DNA of 28,993 nucleotides from a virus: the IMG/VR virus record IMGVR_UViG_3300025674_000267, positions 1 to 28,993 of that record; one strand, given 5' to 3'. Made by a program: the position numbers and the translations under genes. Numbering within the stretch: the stretch's first letter is position 1; each line of letters begins with the position of its first letter. This document shows positions 1 through 7,465 of the stretch, piece by piece. Under the pieces are notes generated by a model. It worked only from the letters and a program-made list of their open reading frames with translations. It had not been told where the DNA came from and did no database searches.

Positions 1-1
1 T

Positions 2-670
2 ACCATTGAGACTGACGAGGATGATCTTATTGGTGGTTTCCGTCTTGTTAATGGCGAAACTGTCTGGCATAATGGACCCGTCGTGGAGGCTCTTCAACGC
101 GGAGCTGTGTTGCTTCTAGACGAGGTTGACCTGGCATCCAATAAGATCCTGTGTCTCCAATCTATCCTTGAGGGTAAGGGTGTCTTCCTAAAGAAGACTG
201 GTAAGTACATCCAACCTGCTGCTGGTTTCAATGTGATTGCTACTGCCAACACCAAGGGTAAGGGTAGTGATGACGGTCGCTTCATTGGCACTAATGTTCT
301 CAACGAAGCATTCCTTGAGCGTTTTGCCCTGACCTTTGAGCAGGAGTATCCTACCCCTGCCGTTGAGAGCAAGATCCTGAAGAAGGTTGCTACCTCTCTT
401 GCTGTTGCAGACCACAAGTTTTGTGAAAATCTTGCCACTTGGTCGGACATTATCCGTAAAACTTTTAAGGATGGTGGCATCGACGAGGTTATTTCTACCC
501 GCCGTCTGGTCCACATCATCCGTGCCTATGCCATCTGGGGTGACCGTATGAAGTCGATTTCTGTTTGTGTCAATCGTTTCGATGATGAGACCAAGCAGTC
601 GTTCATCGAACTCTATGATAAAATCGATGCTGATGTTAATCCTAATGTTGAAGAGGAGGCTCCTTTCTGA
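2..670 (+). CDS. cobS: CobS-like AAA+ ATPase, 5' end missing
   Basis: This is the C-terminal part of a MoxR/CobS-type AAA+ ATPase; the reading frame is open from base 2, so the start lies outside the window. The Walker B segment LLLDEVDLA is followed by a sensor-1-like segment (VIATANTKG) and an arginine-finger-like region (LNEAFLERF), so only the N-terminus and Walker A are lost. Cellular CobS is a subunit of the ATP-dependent cobaltochelatase of aerobic cobalamin synthesis. Cyanophages commonly carry this homologue without CobT, so a role in B12 synthesis is inferred and another remodelling job is possible. It precedes gp45 and overlaps the next start by one base. Confidence 0.9.
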   Translation, partial: TIETDEDDLIGGFRLVNGETVWHNGPVVEALQRGAVLLLDEVDLASNKILCLQSILEGKGVFLKKTGKYIQPAAGFNVIATANTKGKGSDDGRFIGTNVLNEAFLERFALTFEQEYPTPAVESKILKKVATSLAVADHKFCENLATWSDIIRKTFKDGGIDEVISTRRLVHIIRAYAIWGDRMKSISVCVNRFDDETKQSFIELYDKIDADVNPNVEEEAPF

Positions 671-837
671 TGATTGGTAGTGGAGAATGCACTTTTATCG
701 GTAGTGTCATTCGCCTTCGTGGCGGTGGCACTGCCAGAGTTTCCCGAGTTGAGGGATCTAAAATTCATATTGTGGACATTGACGGACACGACAAAGAATG
801 CTATTATGATCAAATCGAATACATCTGTACACCATGA
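670..837 (+). CDS. Small protein of unknown function (55 aa)
   Basis: The ATG at 670 uses the last A of the cobS stop codon, and the TGA at 835-837 overlaps the next ATG at 834, so it fits exactly between two genes. The protein is rich in Gly, Val and Ile with alternating polar and hydrophobic residues, which would suit a small beta-barrel. I do not recognise a family. The case for it is its overlap with both neighbours and full coverage of an otherwise empty gap. Confidence 0.6.
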   Translation: MIGSGECTFIGSVIRLRGGGTARVSRVEGSKIHIVDIDGHDKECYYDQIEYICTP

Positions 838-1118
838 TGAAGTATGATGAAGACGCAATCCTAAAAGAATTGCGTGACTATATTACCTCTACTTACAACC
901 AACACTATTCTGCAGGCAACGATGCCATCCAAACTCTAGATTTAATTGAATCTTGTGGTGACGCTGAGGCATTCTGCCGAAGCAATATTCTGAAGTATGC
1001 AACCCGATATGATAAGAAAGGCACTGCCCGTCGTGATATCATGAAGATCCTTCACTATGCCGTGCTTCTGATGCACTTTTCTGACAAATCTTCGACCCTT
1101 GAAACTTATCCTCAATGA
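834..1118 (+). CDS. DUF3310-like phage protein
   Basis: This 94-residue protein has the pattern of the DUF3310 (SaV-like) family: YNQHYSAG near residue 20, an acidic segment, then NILKYATRYDKKG followed by a helix with paired basic residues. The family is widespread in phages and often described as nucleotide-kinase-like, but its function is not established. A second ATG at 837 is an equally possible start. It overlaps gp45 by 4 bases, suggesting coupled translation with the clamp. Confidence 0.75.
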   Translation: MMKYDEDAILKELRDYITSTYNQHYSAGNDAIQTLDLIESCGDAEAFCRSNILKYATRYDKKGTARRDIMKILHYAVLLMHFSDKSSTLETYPQ

Positions 1119-1786
1119 GCACTGTTACCCTTTCTACTAAGACTCTAGATGTCCTCAAAAACTTTTCGTCGATCAACTCATCCATCGTATTCCGAAAAGG
1201 AAGCACAGTACGCACTATTAGCAATGCAGAAAACATACTCGCAAAGTTTACTAGCGAGGAAGTATTTCCAGTGGACTTCGCTATCTATGATCTCAGTCAG
1301 TTCCTTTGTGGGATCTATTTGTTTAGCAACCCTCAGCTTGAGTTTGACAACGAAAATTTTGTCACTATCCGTGGCGGTCGTCAGTCTGCTCGCTATTATT
1401 TTTCTGATCCAGAGATTACGCTTAAATCTGCTCCAGAGAAAAATGTAAATTTCCCTGATGCAGACATTCAGTTTAATCTAGACCCAGAGAGTTTAGTTGA
1501 TTTGCGTAGAGCATCTTCTGTTTATGGTTTGCCCGATCTGACATTTAAAACCGTTGCTGGTGAAGATACTGTTACTCTAGTTCTTCATGATAAAGAGAAC
1601 GACACCAGCAATACCTATGAGCAAATTGTTCCTGGATGCTGTACAGATTCTTTTAGTCTTGATGTAAAGATCGAGAACATCCGTGTGATGCCTGGTCAAT
1701 ATAGCGTAAAAGTTTCTAAGCATCTCATCTCTGAGTGGAAGAACTTCAACACTGAACTTGTTTATTACATCGCACTGGAGCCCTGA
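1115..1786 (+). CDS. 45: gp45 DNA polymerase sliding clamp
   Basis: This is the trimeric processivity clamp that tethers gp43 polymerase to DNA and, in T4, also activates late transcription. The 223 residues match the usual length (T4 gp45 is 228). The N-terminus (TKTLDVLKNFSSINSS) and the C-terminal LISEWKNFNTELVYYIALEP are typical of cyanophage gp45. It overlaps both neighbours by a few bases. The late-like promoter boxes elsewhere in the window fit a clamp-activated late programme. Confidence 0.95.
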   Translation: MSTVTLSTKTLDVLKNFSSINSSIVFRKGSTVRTISNAENILAKFTSEEVFPVDFAIYDLSQFLCGIYLFSNPQLEFDNENFVTIRGGRQSARYYFSDPEITLKSAPEKNVNFPDADIQFNLDPESLVDLRRASSVYGLPDLTFKTVAGEDTVTLVLHDKENDTSNTYEQIVPGCCTDSFSLDVKIENIRVMPGQYSVKVSKHLISEWKNFNTELVYYIALEP

Positions 1787-2121
1787 TGAGACACATCCTT
1801 TTTACACTCAAAGAGTGTAACAAATCGTTCTTAGATGACGAAAGGTTTGTAAGGGATGTTGTTTATCAGGCATCAGTCAAATGTAAATCAACTTTATTAG
1901 CACTCAACTCACACAAGTTTGAACCTCAGGGTGTCACTTGTGTGGCGATGCTCGCTGAAAGTCATATCAGCATTCACACTTGGCCAGAGTTGGGTATGGC
2001 AGTGTGCGACATTTTCACCTGTGGGGATCACACGAAACCCAAGGAGGGTGTAAAATACATGAAGATGATGCTTGATGCCAAAAGCATTGTCAGTAAATCC
2101 TTCACTCGCCCTCTAGAATGA
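1786..2121 (+). CDS. speD: S-adenosylmethionine decarboxylase proenzyme
   Basis: This is a bacterial class 1B AdoMet decarboxylase, which makes decarboxylated AdoMet for polyamine synthesis. The self-cleavage site is Glu58-Ser59 in AESHISIHTWPE; Ser59 becomes the pyruvoyl group. The catalytic His64 and Cys79 (DIFTCG) have the same spacing as in the Thermotoga enzyme (+5 and +20 from Ser). At 111 residues it has about the normal length and appears intact. It is a known cyanophage auxiliary gene. The ATG at 1786 shares its A with the gp45 stop. Raised spermidine could help DNA condensation or the host; that is inferred. Confidence 0.95.
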   Translation: MRHILFTLKECNKSFLDDERFVRDVVYQASVKCKSTLLALNSHKFEPQGVTCVAMLAESHISIHTWPELGMAVCDIFTCGDHTKPKEGVKYMKMMLDAKSIVSKSFTRPLE

Positions 2122-2627
2122 ATATCTTTGTCACACATCCTTTCCCTGCTGAGAGTGCCATCTGCCTTCCTGACAAACATGTTGTCAAGATGCCGTTGGA
2201 GTGTTGTCAAATGCTATCTATTGTTGCTTCTCCTTGGTATCATTCTTACGGAACTCTGGGAAAAAGAGACGGGACGCCCTATGCGACAGAGAAAGGTGCC
2301 TTCCGCAACCACCCATGTACACAGTGGGCGGCGAAAACAATCGATAACGCCTACTGGCTTATTAAATGGGGATTGAATCTGTGTGACGAATATACCTTGA
2401 GGTATAACAAAACTCATGCTTGTGAGAATACTTTAGTGCAAGCATACTACCTTTTCCCCAAAGGTAAACTGAATAGGGTGACTCCCTTTGCCAGAGCTAT
2501 GCCTGACGAATATAAACTGGACACAAGCATTACAACTTTTGATGCGTACAAGATGTACATTGCATCTAAACCATGGGTGTGCGATAATTACCTTCGTATG
2601 CCACAGCGTAAACCTGACTGGATATGA
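2118..2627 (+). CDS. Conserved phage protein with DKHVVKM motif
   Basis: This 169-residue protein belongs to a widespread phage family recognisable from an N-terminal MNIF, the DKHVVKMPLE segment near residue 20, NHPC near residue 65, a central WLIKWGLNLCDEY helix and FARAMPDEYK near residue 125. Some members are labelled as related to pyrimidine-dimer glycosylase/endonuclease V, but I cannot confirm that and leave the function open. The pattern of conserved His, Lys and Cys residues suggests an enzyme or metal site. It overlaps speD by 4 bases. Confidence 0.8.
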   Translation: MNIFVTHPFPAESAICLPDKHVVKMPLECCQMLSIVASPWYHSYGTLGKRDGTPYATEKGAFRNHPCTQWAAKTIDNAYWLIKWGLNLCDEYTLRYNKTHACENTLVQAYYLFPKGKLNRVTPFARAMPDEYKLDTSITTFDAYKMYIASKPWVCDNYLRMPQRKPDWI

Positions 2628-2746
2628 CCTATCAAATGGGTGATGTATTCCTTGACAAAGATACGCACAAGTTGTATATTTTTGATGGGACTGAATGGTT
2701 GGAAATTGTTCCTACCTCTATATTGAAAAAACCTGATTGGAATTGA
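2624..2746 (+). CDS. Small protein of unknown function (40 aa)
   Basis: The ATG at 2624 overlaps the stop of the previous gene by 4 bases; the frame ends at 2746, two bases before the gp44 ATG. The product is acidic and aromatic (DVFLDKDTHKLYIFDGTEWL) and ends in KKPDWN, strikingly like the RKPDWI end of the preceding protein. I do not recognise a family. Support comes from exact packing between genes. Confidence 0.55.
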   Translation: MTYQMGDVFLDKDTHKLYIFDGTEWLEIVPTSILKKPDWN

Positions 2747-2748
2747 TT

Positions 2749-3693
2749 ATGAGTAAAGAATTTCTCTGGGTAGAGAAGTATCGTCCTAGCATTGTTGAAG
2801 ATTGCATTCTCCCTGCAAGCACTAAGGAAGTGTTTCAGGGTTTTGTCAACCAAGGGGAACTGCCTAACCTGCTGCTGACAGGCACTGCTGGCGTCGGCAA
2901 GACCACCATTGCCAAGGCGATGTGTGAGGAGATTGGTGCCTCTTACATTGTCATCAACGGGTCCGACGAGGGTCGTTTCCTAGACACGGTTCGTACTCGT
3001 ATCCGTCAGTTCGCTAGCACCGTCTCCCTGACCTCTGGAGCGTCCCACAAGGTGGTCATCATTGATGAGGCAGACAACACCACTAACGATGTCCAGCTGT
3101 CCCTCAGGACCGCCGTGGAGGAGTTCCACAGTAACTGCCGATTCATCTTCACCTGTAACTTCATTAACAAGATCATTGAACCGCTGCATTCTCGATGCAC
3201 GGTTGTTGACTTTCGTATCAAACCTGAGCAAGCAACTCATCTTCAGGGTGAGTTTTTCACTCGTCTTAAAACTATCCTGACCCATGAACAAGTTGAGTAC
3301 GAAGACAAAGTTCTTGCTAAGCTTGTCCGTAGGTATTATCCTGATTGGCGTCGCCTTATTAACGAGTGTCAACGGTATGCCGCTACTGGTAGTATTTCGT
3401 CTGCTATCCTTGTGGATGTTGCTGATGTTAATCTGGATGCATTACTTGCGTCCCTGAAGAAAAAAGAATTTACTACTGTAAAGAATTGGGTTGTTCAACA
3501 CATGGACAATGATCCCAGTATGGTGATGCGTAAGATCTATGATAGTCTGTATGGCGTACTAAAACCATCATCAATTCCAGAAGCGGTGTTGATTATTGCT
3601 CAGTACATGAAAGACATTGTTATTGTTCCAGATCAGGAGATTAACCTACTAGCATGTTTAACAGAAATTATGATGAGGTGTGAATTTAAATGA
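2749..3693 (+). CDS. 44: gp44 clamp loader ATPase subunit
   Basis: This AAA+ subunit of the clamp loader opens and loads the gp45 ring at primer-template junctions with gp62. Walker A is GTAGVGKT at residues 45-52, Walker B is VVIIDEAD at 102-109, sensor 1 is FTCN near 134-137 and the SRC motif is at 148-150, all intact. The ATG at 2749 gives 314 residues (T4 gp44 has 319) and MSKEFLWVEKYRP, the usual family opening; an in-frame TTG at 2737 would only add four residues. Its partner gp62 is displaced about 1.6 kb downstream by five intervening features. Confidence 0.96.
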   Translation: MSKEFLWVEKYRPSIVEDCILPASTKEVFQGFVNQGELPNLLLTGTAGVGKTTIAKAMCEEIGASYIVINGSDEGRFLDTVRTRIRQFASTVSLTSGASHKVVIIDEADNTTNDVQLSLRTAVEEFHSNCRFIFTCNFINKIIEPLHSRCTVVDFRIKPEQATHLQGEFFTRLKTILTHEQVEYEDKVLAKLVRRYYPDWRRLINECQRYAATGSISSAILVDVADVNLDALLASLKKKEFTTVKNWVVQHMDNDPSMVMRKIYDSLYGVLKPSSIPEAVLIIAQYMKDIVIVPDQEINLLACLTEIMMRCEFK

Positions 3694-3944
3694 GAAAGAA
3701 AACTACACCAGAAAATGTAAAAGAAGCACATGAAGGTCTTTTTCATGCTACAATGAACCTACCCGCAGCCGCAAACCATTGCGGCATGACTCAAAAGGAG
3801 TTAAAAATGTCGTTCACTGAATACCTTAAATATCATGCCCCAAACTTTGAAATCACTGAAGACGCCACTCCGCTACCCAGGCGGCAAGAGCAGGGCTCTG
3901 ACAAACCTGTTCCGATTCCTCCCAGACCTTTCCCAGGCCGCTGA
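3690..3944 (+). CDS. Conserved small cyanophage protein with overprinted tail
   Basis: The first 55 or so residues (KEAHEGLFHATMNLPAAANH, then CGMTQKELKMSF) look like a conserved cyanophage protein with a helix-turn-helix-like stretch around the NLPAAANHCGMTQKEL segment. The last 30 residues are Pro- and Arg-rich and are read from DNA that encodes the start of the methylase in another frame, so they are probably not ancestral. The gene overlaps the gp44 stop by 4 bases and the methylase by 110 bases. Its function is unknown; DNA binding is possible. Confidence 0.7.
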   Translation: MRKKTTPENVKEAHEGLFHATMNLPAAANHCGMTQKELKMSFTEYLKYHAPNFEITEDATPLPRRQEQGSDKPVPIPPRPFPGR

Positions 3945-4680
3945 ATTTAGAGAACCTTTCCTTGGTGGGGGTTCTGTAGCATTGGAAGTAACTAAGCGTT
4001 ATCCTAAGATAGATATTTGGGTAAACGATCTTTACGAACCACTCTATAACTTCTGGAAAGAACTACAGGACAATGGACAAAAACTCAGGGATGAACTCGT
4101 CCAACTCAAGTCACGATATCCCGATCAAGGATCAGCACGATCGTTATTCCTTGACGCCAAAGCATATCTTGCTGGACCTGTGGAAGACAGTGAAAATTTC
4201 CACCGTGCTGTTTCCTTCTATATTGTTAACAAGTGTTCTTTCTCAGGTCTTTCTGAGTCCAGTTCATTCTCCGCCCAAGCAAGCGACAGCAACTTCTCAA
4301 TGGCAGGGATCGACAGATTGCCAGAGTATCAAAAACTAATTGCTAACTGGAAGATCACCAACCTGTCATACGAAGAGTTGCTGACAGATGACAAAGCAGT
4401 ATTTACTTATCTTGATCCTCCTTATGACATTAAGGACAATCTCTATGGGCGCAAAGGATCAATGCACAAAGGATTTGATCACGATAAGTTTGCTGCTGAT
4501 TGCGATCGTTTTGTTGGTCCTCAACTAATCTCCTACAACAGTTCTCAACTGATCAGAGACCGCTTTGCAGACTGGTCTGCTGCAGAATTCGCACATACCT
4601 ACACGATGCGCTCCGTGGGGTGCTATAATACAGATCAAGCGTCTCGCAAGGAACTCGTCCTTTTTAATTATGAAGTGTGA
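3835..4680 (+). CDS. dam: DNA adenine N6-methyltransferase, D12 (Dam) class
   Basis: This AdoMet-dependent enzyme methylates adenine N6, and GATC is the usual Dam target. Conserved parts are in order: LRYPGGKSRA near residue 12, the AdoMet-binding segment EPFLGGGSV near 40, a target-recognition region, and the catalytic DPPYDI near 190 (DPPY class). Length 281 is normal. The ATG at 3835 lies just before the conserved N-terminus and has no clear ribosome-binding site; the frame starts 110 bases inside the preceding gene, so translation may be coupled. It sits between gp44 and gp62, which are usually adjacent, suggesting a later insertion. It could protect phage DNA from restriction; that role is inferred. 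Confidence 0.93.
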   Translation: MPQTLKSLKTPLRYPGGKSRALTNLFRFLPDLSQAAEFREPFLGGGSVALEVTKRYPKIDIWVNDLYEPLYNFWKELQDNGQKLRDELVQLKSRYPDQGSARSLFLDAKAYLAGPVEDSENFHRAVSFYIVNKCSFSGLSESSSFSAQASDSNFSMAGIDRLPEYQKLIANWKITNLSYEELLTDDKAVFTYLDPPYDIKDNLYGRKGSMHKGFDHDKFAADCDRFVGPQLISYNSSQLIRDRFADWSAAEFAHTYTMRSVGCYNTDQASRKELVLFNYEV

Positions 4681-4813
4681 AGTCAAGCTCTATGTTGCTG
4701 GCACTGTGTTCACCGAAGAGGTGATCGCTCGCAACTACGAAGAAGCACGCCAGGTAGCACTGGCACGCAACCCTAATGCCAAAGTTCTTGGTGTCACTGC
4801 TGTCTTTAAATAA
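4670..4813 (+). CDS. Small conserved cyanophage protein (47 aa)
   Basis: The ATG at 4670 lies inside the end of the methylase gene (stop at 4680). The product MKCEVKLYVAG ... VTAVFK resembles a small protein common in cyanophages, with the pattern beta strand, helix (NYEEARQVALARNP), beta strand. The longer frame reaching back to 4565 reads methylase codons out of phase and was not used. Function unknown. Confidence 0.75.
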   Translation: MKCEVKLYVAGTVFTEEVIARNYEEARQVALARNPNAKVLGVTAVFK

Positions 4814-4814
4814 T

Positions 4815-5360
4815 ATGAGAATCCTCACTGTTAGAAAAAAGATTCCAGTTTTTGAAACTTATCTTGATCCTGATCAGTGGGGTCTTTCTGCTGCTGTAGA
4901 TAGGCACAGAGAAAAGTATCCAGAAACATACAGAAGCAATGTTAATGCATGGCATAGTTCGTGGGACACTCATCTGATAAATTCAGATTTCATGCCTTTT
5001 GTGAACACAGTTCTAAAGATGTGTGAGTTTGTATCTTCGGAATACTATGAGCATCCTATGAACTTTTTGTGTTCTGATATGTGGGTAATGCAGTATGAAG
5101 AAGGTGACAGTGCTAGACTACACTCACATTATCCATCAGATTTTTCCTGTGCATACTATGTTGATGTTGAGGACGATTGTGCTCCCATTGTCTTTGAGAA
5201 AAGACTCTATGTAACTCCACAAAAAGGAAAGTTGGTAATCTTTCCTGGCATCTTAGAACACGAGGTGCCTAAGACAAAATACAAACGCACCGTTATTTCA
5301 ATGAATGTAAATCGTGACATACCAACTGAAAGATTACCTGTACTCGATCAACCAATCTAA
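4815..5360 (+). CDS. 2OG-Fe(II) oxygenase family protein
   Basis: This is a putative 2-oxoglutarate/iron-dependent dioxygenase of the 2OG-FeII_Oxy_5-like group (double-stranded beta-helix fold). Candidate iron ligands are in LHSHYPSDFS (His103/His105 and Asp109) and His149 in GILEHEVP, with Arg158 a likely 2-oxoglutarate anchor, in GKLVIFPG...H...KRTVISMN. The ATG at 4815 is preferred; upstream frame extension enters the previous gene. The length of 181 residues suits a single-domain enzyme. The substrate is unknown. Its end overlaps gp62 by 47 bases. Confidence 0.82.
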   Translation: MRILTVRKKIPVFETYLDPDQWGLSAAVDRHREKYPETYRSNVNAWHSSWDTHLINSDFMPFVNTVLKMCEFVSSEYYEHPMNFLCSDMWVMQYEEGDSARLHSHYPSDFSCAYYVDVEDDCAPIVFEKRLYVTPQKGKLVIFPGILEHEVPKTKYKRTVISMNVNRDIPTERLPVLDQPI

Positions 5361-5712
5361 AAAGAATATTCTCGATGATGATATTGATGCTGAGCGAGCT
5401 TATCCTCCTTACATTATTAACAGGTGCCTCAGTTCTTTCACTGACACTATCCTTTATGTCAATGAGATGAACAAGAACCCTCATCTTCCAAAGAAGATGC
5501 AATATGATTTTTTGCTAAATAGTGTGAAGCCTAGGAAACGTTTCTCTCCATGGGCGAAAAAAGATTCTATTGATTATCTTGAAGTAGTAAAAGAGTATTA
5601 TGGTTATAATGACGATAAAGCTCTCCAGGCACTCAGGATTCTTACCAAGGATCAACTAGATACTATTACATATTCATTGAGAAAGGGTGGAAAGAATGAG
5701 CGTCGAAACTGA
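5314..5712 (+). CDS. 62: gp62 clamp loader small subunit
   Basis: This non-ATPase subunit pairs with gp44 in the clamp loader. The opening (LKDYLYSINQSKKN), PPYIINRCLSSFTDT and the SVKPRKRFSPWAKK segment are typical of cyanophage gp62; the last corresponds to the PRGKRYGKWAK region of T4 gp62. At 132 residues it is shorter than T4 gp62 (187), as is normal in cyanophages. It overlaps the upstream oxygenase gene by 47 bases and regA by 17 bases. Separation from gp44 is the notable feature. Confidence 0.9.
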   Translation: MTYQLKDYLYSINQSKKNILDDDIDAERAYPPYIINRCLSSFTDTILYVNEMNKNPHLPKKMQYDFLLNSVKPRKRFSPWAKKDSIDYLEVVKEYYGYNDDKALQALRILTKDQLDTITYSLRKGGKNERRN

Positions 5713-6121
5713 AATCCAGTGGAAGCAAACTGATATGGTCGAAGTGGTTTTGAATGAACCAGATGACTTCCTCAAAGTGAGAGAGACACTGACTCGCATT
5801 GGTGTGGCATCTCGTAAAGAGAAAAAGATTTATCAGTCTTGCCATATCCTACACAAACAAGGTAAGTATTATATCGTTCACTTCAAGGAACTGTTTGCCC
5901 TTGACGGTAAGAATACTAACTTGTCGTTGAATGATGTGCAGCGTCGCAATCGTATTGTTCAACTGCTGATTGACTGGGGACTAGTAAGCATCGGTGCTGA
6001 TGCACATAAGATCGCTGATGCAGCTCCTTTAAATCAAATTAAAGTGCTTGCGTTCAAAGAAAAAGGTGACTGGACGCTAGAAAGCAAGTATAATATTGGT
6101 AGAAAGAAGCAGGAACCTTGA
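5696..6121 (+). CDS. regA: RegA translational repressor
   Basis: RegA binds ribosome-binding regions of early phage mRNAs and represses their translation. The segment MVEVVLNEPDDFLKVRETLT, then CHILHKQGKYYIVHFKELF, aligns with the start and centre of T4 RegA (MIEITLKKPEDFLKVKETLT). Two starts are plausible: 5696, used here, with GGTGGAAAG just upstream, and 5735 with GGAAG upstream, which matches the T4 start exactly. Placement directly after gp62 matches T4 gene order. Confidence 0.93.
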   Translation: MSVETEIQWKQTDMVEVVLNEPDDFLKVRETLTRIGVASRKEKKIYQSCHILHKQGKYYIVHFKELFALDGKNTNLSLNDVQRRNRIVQLLIDWGLVSIGADAHKIADAAPLNQIKVLAFKEKGDWTLESKYNIGRKKQEP

Positions 6122-6861
6122 ATCAACCATTAGATAATCATCCTTGCAAAATTCCTAACACAGGAAACAAATTACATAGGTGGAAAAGTTGGAGGGCAAA
6201 CACACCGTTTGCCCCATCGTTTGATATTCCTATTTTTAATGACACATGTGATGAAGAACTTTCCGATAAAGTTCTGAAACTAATTTCTGATAATGAAGTT
6301 GGCATGTCATCTGATGTTGCCAATTCATTGAACACGACCTACCAAAAACAATGGTCCATGTATAATATTTTTGCATGGAATGAACCTGAGATTGTAGAGT
6401 TGAGTCGTCAGATATACAAGTCTTACTGTGAATTTCTAACTTCCTTGCTACTAGAACCAATTCCACCAGACAAATTGTGGATTCGTGGATGGGCAGTTGT
6501 CCTTACAGAGGGTGAGAGACTTGAAACTCACTGTCATGCCTTTCATGAGAACACATATTTGAGTGGAAACATTTCATTGTCAGACTTGGGAACCACAACT
6601 GACTATTGGTTTCCTAGTCTTAGTTTATATTTTGATTGGTGGCGTGCTTCTAATAAGGTAGGATCATTAACACTCTTTCCATCCTGGTTGGAGCATAGAG
6701 TGCTTCCAAATGAATCTGGTCAGTTAAGATTTTCAATTGGATTTGATCTATTCACTGAGTATACTATGAAATATATTAATTTGAATAGAAACGAAGAGTC
6801 ACAAGATCAAAATGTAATTCTTCTTTCTAAAACTTTTGCTGAATTATGGCAAGCGTATTGA
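6118..6861 (+). CDS. 2OG-Fe(II) oxygenase family protein
   Basis: This putative 2OG-Fe(II) dioxygenase appears to start with TTG at 6118, overlapping the regA stop and preceded by AGGA; no ATG occurs before residue 60. The catalytic region is IRGWAVVLTEGERLETHCHA (His138/His140), HENTYLSG, then GSLTLFPSWLEHR (His193) and Arg204 in LRFSIGFDL. This layout is nearly the same as the third oxygenase at 26319, so the two are paralogues of one family. The substrate is unknown; proteins, lipids or nucleotides are all possible. Confidence 0.8.
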   Translation: MNQPLDNHPCKIPNTGNKLHRWKSWRANTPFAPSFDIPIFNDTCDEELSDKVLKLISDNEVGMSSDVANSLNTTYQKQWSMYNIFAWNEPEIVELSRQIYKSYCEFLTSLLLEPIPPDKLWIRGWAVVLTEGERLETHCHAFHENTYLSGNISLSDLGTTTDYWFPSLSLYFDWWRASNKVGSLTLFPSWLEHRVLPNESGQLRFSIGFDLFTEYTMKYINLNRNEESQDQNVILLSKTFAELWQAY

Positions 6862-6902
6862 AAACCGAATCACAAAGTTCGGACCTTGCTACAATTTTAG
6901 AG

Positions 6903-6916
6903 AAGGCAATTGCCTT
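6903..6916. repeat. 14-bp perfect palindrome upstream of hsp20
   Basis: AAGGCAATTGCCTT reads the same on both strands and lies eight bases before a TATAAT (6925-6930) in the 129-base gap before hsp20. Its position over the expected -35 region suits an activator or repressor site. There is no consensus -35 for that TATAAT. The gap also holds two weaker hairpins (6865-6882 and 6936-6956). Confidence 0.5.
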
Positions 6917-6924
6917 GTAAGTCT

Positions 6925-6930
6925 TATAAT
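6925..6930 (+). promoter_or_regulatory. Candidate -10 element of the hsp20 promoter
   Basis: TATAAT lies 61 bases before the hsp20 ATG. No TTGACA-like -35 is found at 16-18 bases, so this would be a -10-only or activator-dependent promoter using the palindrome at 6903-6916. Weak on its own. Confidence 0.35.
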
Positions 6931-6990
6931 TAGTAGTGGATGCCGTAAGGGTCCACAAAACACAAACTCGCTTTAAAAGGAGCTACAATA

Positions 6991-7425
6991 ATGACTAACC
7001 TCATGCGTTACACCGCAGCGGATCTTCCTACCTTAATGGATAGGATCAACCGAAATAGTATTGGCATGGATGAATACTTTGATCGAATCTTCAATTTACA
7101 TGAGACCACAAAAAATTACCCTCCATACAATCTTGTTCAAGTCAACAATGTAGAAACACGACTTGAAATTGCACTAGCAGGATTTAGAAAAGCAGAAGTA
7201 AATGTATACACAGAATCAGGAAAACTTTTTGTTGAGGGGCAGAAAGAAGATAGAGAAACAGGAACTGACTATCTCCACAGAGGAGTGGCTCAGAGATCTT
7301 TCACCAGATCTTGGACCATGGCAGATGATACGGAAGTTGGATCAGTTGAATTTGAGGATGGACTATTGACAATTGTTATTAGAAAGATTGTTCCAGAGCA
7401 CCATCAAAGAAAGGATTTCCTGTGA
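6991..7425 (+). CDS. hsp20: Hsp20 small heat-shock protein
   Basis: This alpha-crystallin-domain chaperone (144 residues) has the typical core from PYNLVQVNNVETRLEIALAG near residue 45 through the KLFVEGQKED strand and the closing VEFEDGLLTIVIRK with its (I/V)x(I/V) motif. Small heat-shock proteins bind unfolding proteins without ATP. Hsp20 is near-universal in T4-like cyanophages, where it is thought to protect proteins or aid assembly. A strong ribosome-binding site (AAGGAG) lies 8 bases before the ATG, after the largest gap in the window, so it is likely the head of its own transcript. Confidence 0.94.
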   Translation: MTNLMRYTAADLPTLMDRINRNSIGMDEYFDRIFNLHETTKNYPPYNLVQVNNVETRLEIALAGFRKAEVNVYTESGKLFVEGQKEDRETGTDYLHRGVAQRSFTRSWTMADDTEVGSVEFEDGLLTIVIRKIVPEHHQRKDFL

Positions 7426-7426
7426 C

Positions 7427-7455
7427 TTGACAACTGACCCCATCTCCTGTAAAAT
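7427..7455 (+). promoter_or_regulatory. Sigma-70-type promoter (TTGACA-17-TAAAAT)
   Basis: A perfect -35 TTGACA (7427-7432) and -10 TAAAAT (7450-7455) are separated by 17 bases and lie just after the hsp20 stop. It should drive early transcription of the genes from 7480 through gp43 by host RNA polymerase. The predicted start is near 7462, leaving a leader of under 20 bases. Confidence 0.75.
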
Positions 7456-7465
7456 GAACCCGTAC

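Noticed and set aside
1149-1448. 99-codon hydrophobic frame inside gp45
   Set aside because: It lies wholly within the clamp gene in another frame, with no ribosome-binding site; its hydrophobic look follows from shifted codons.
4565-4669. Upstream extension of the 47-residue gene
   Set aside because: These codons are the methylase C-terminus read out of phase; the conserved product starts at 4670.
4806-4814. TTAAATAAT before the oxygenase at 4815 as a late promoter
   Set aside because: Transcription would start after the ATG, leaving no leader, and the first base departs from the consensus.
6865-6882. CCGAA/TTCGG hairpin after the second oxygenase as a terminator
   Set aside because: Only five pairs with an eight-base loop and no run of T afterwards.
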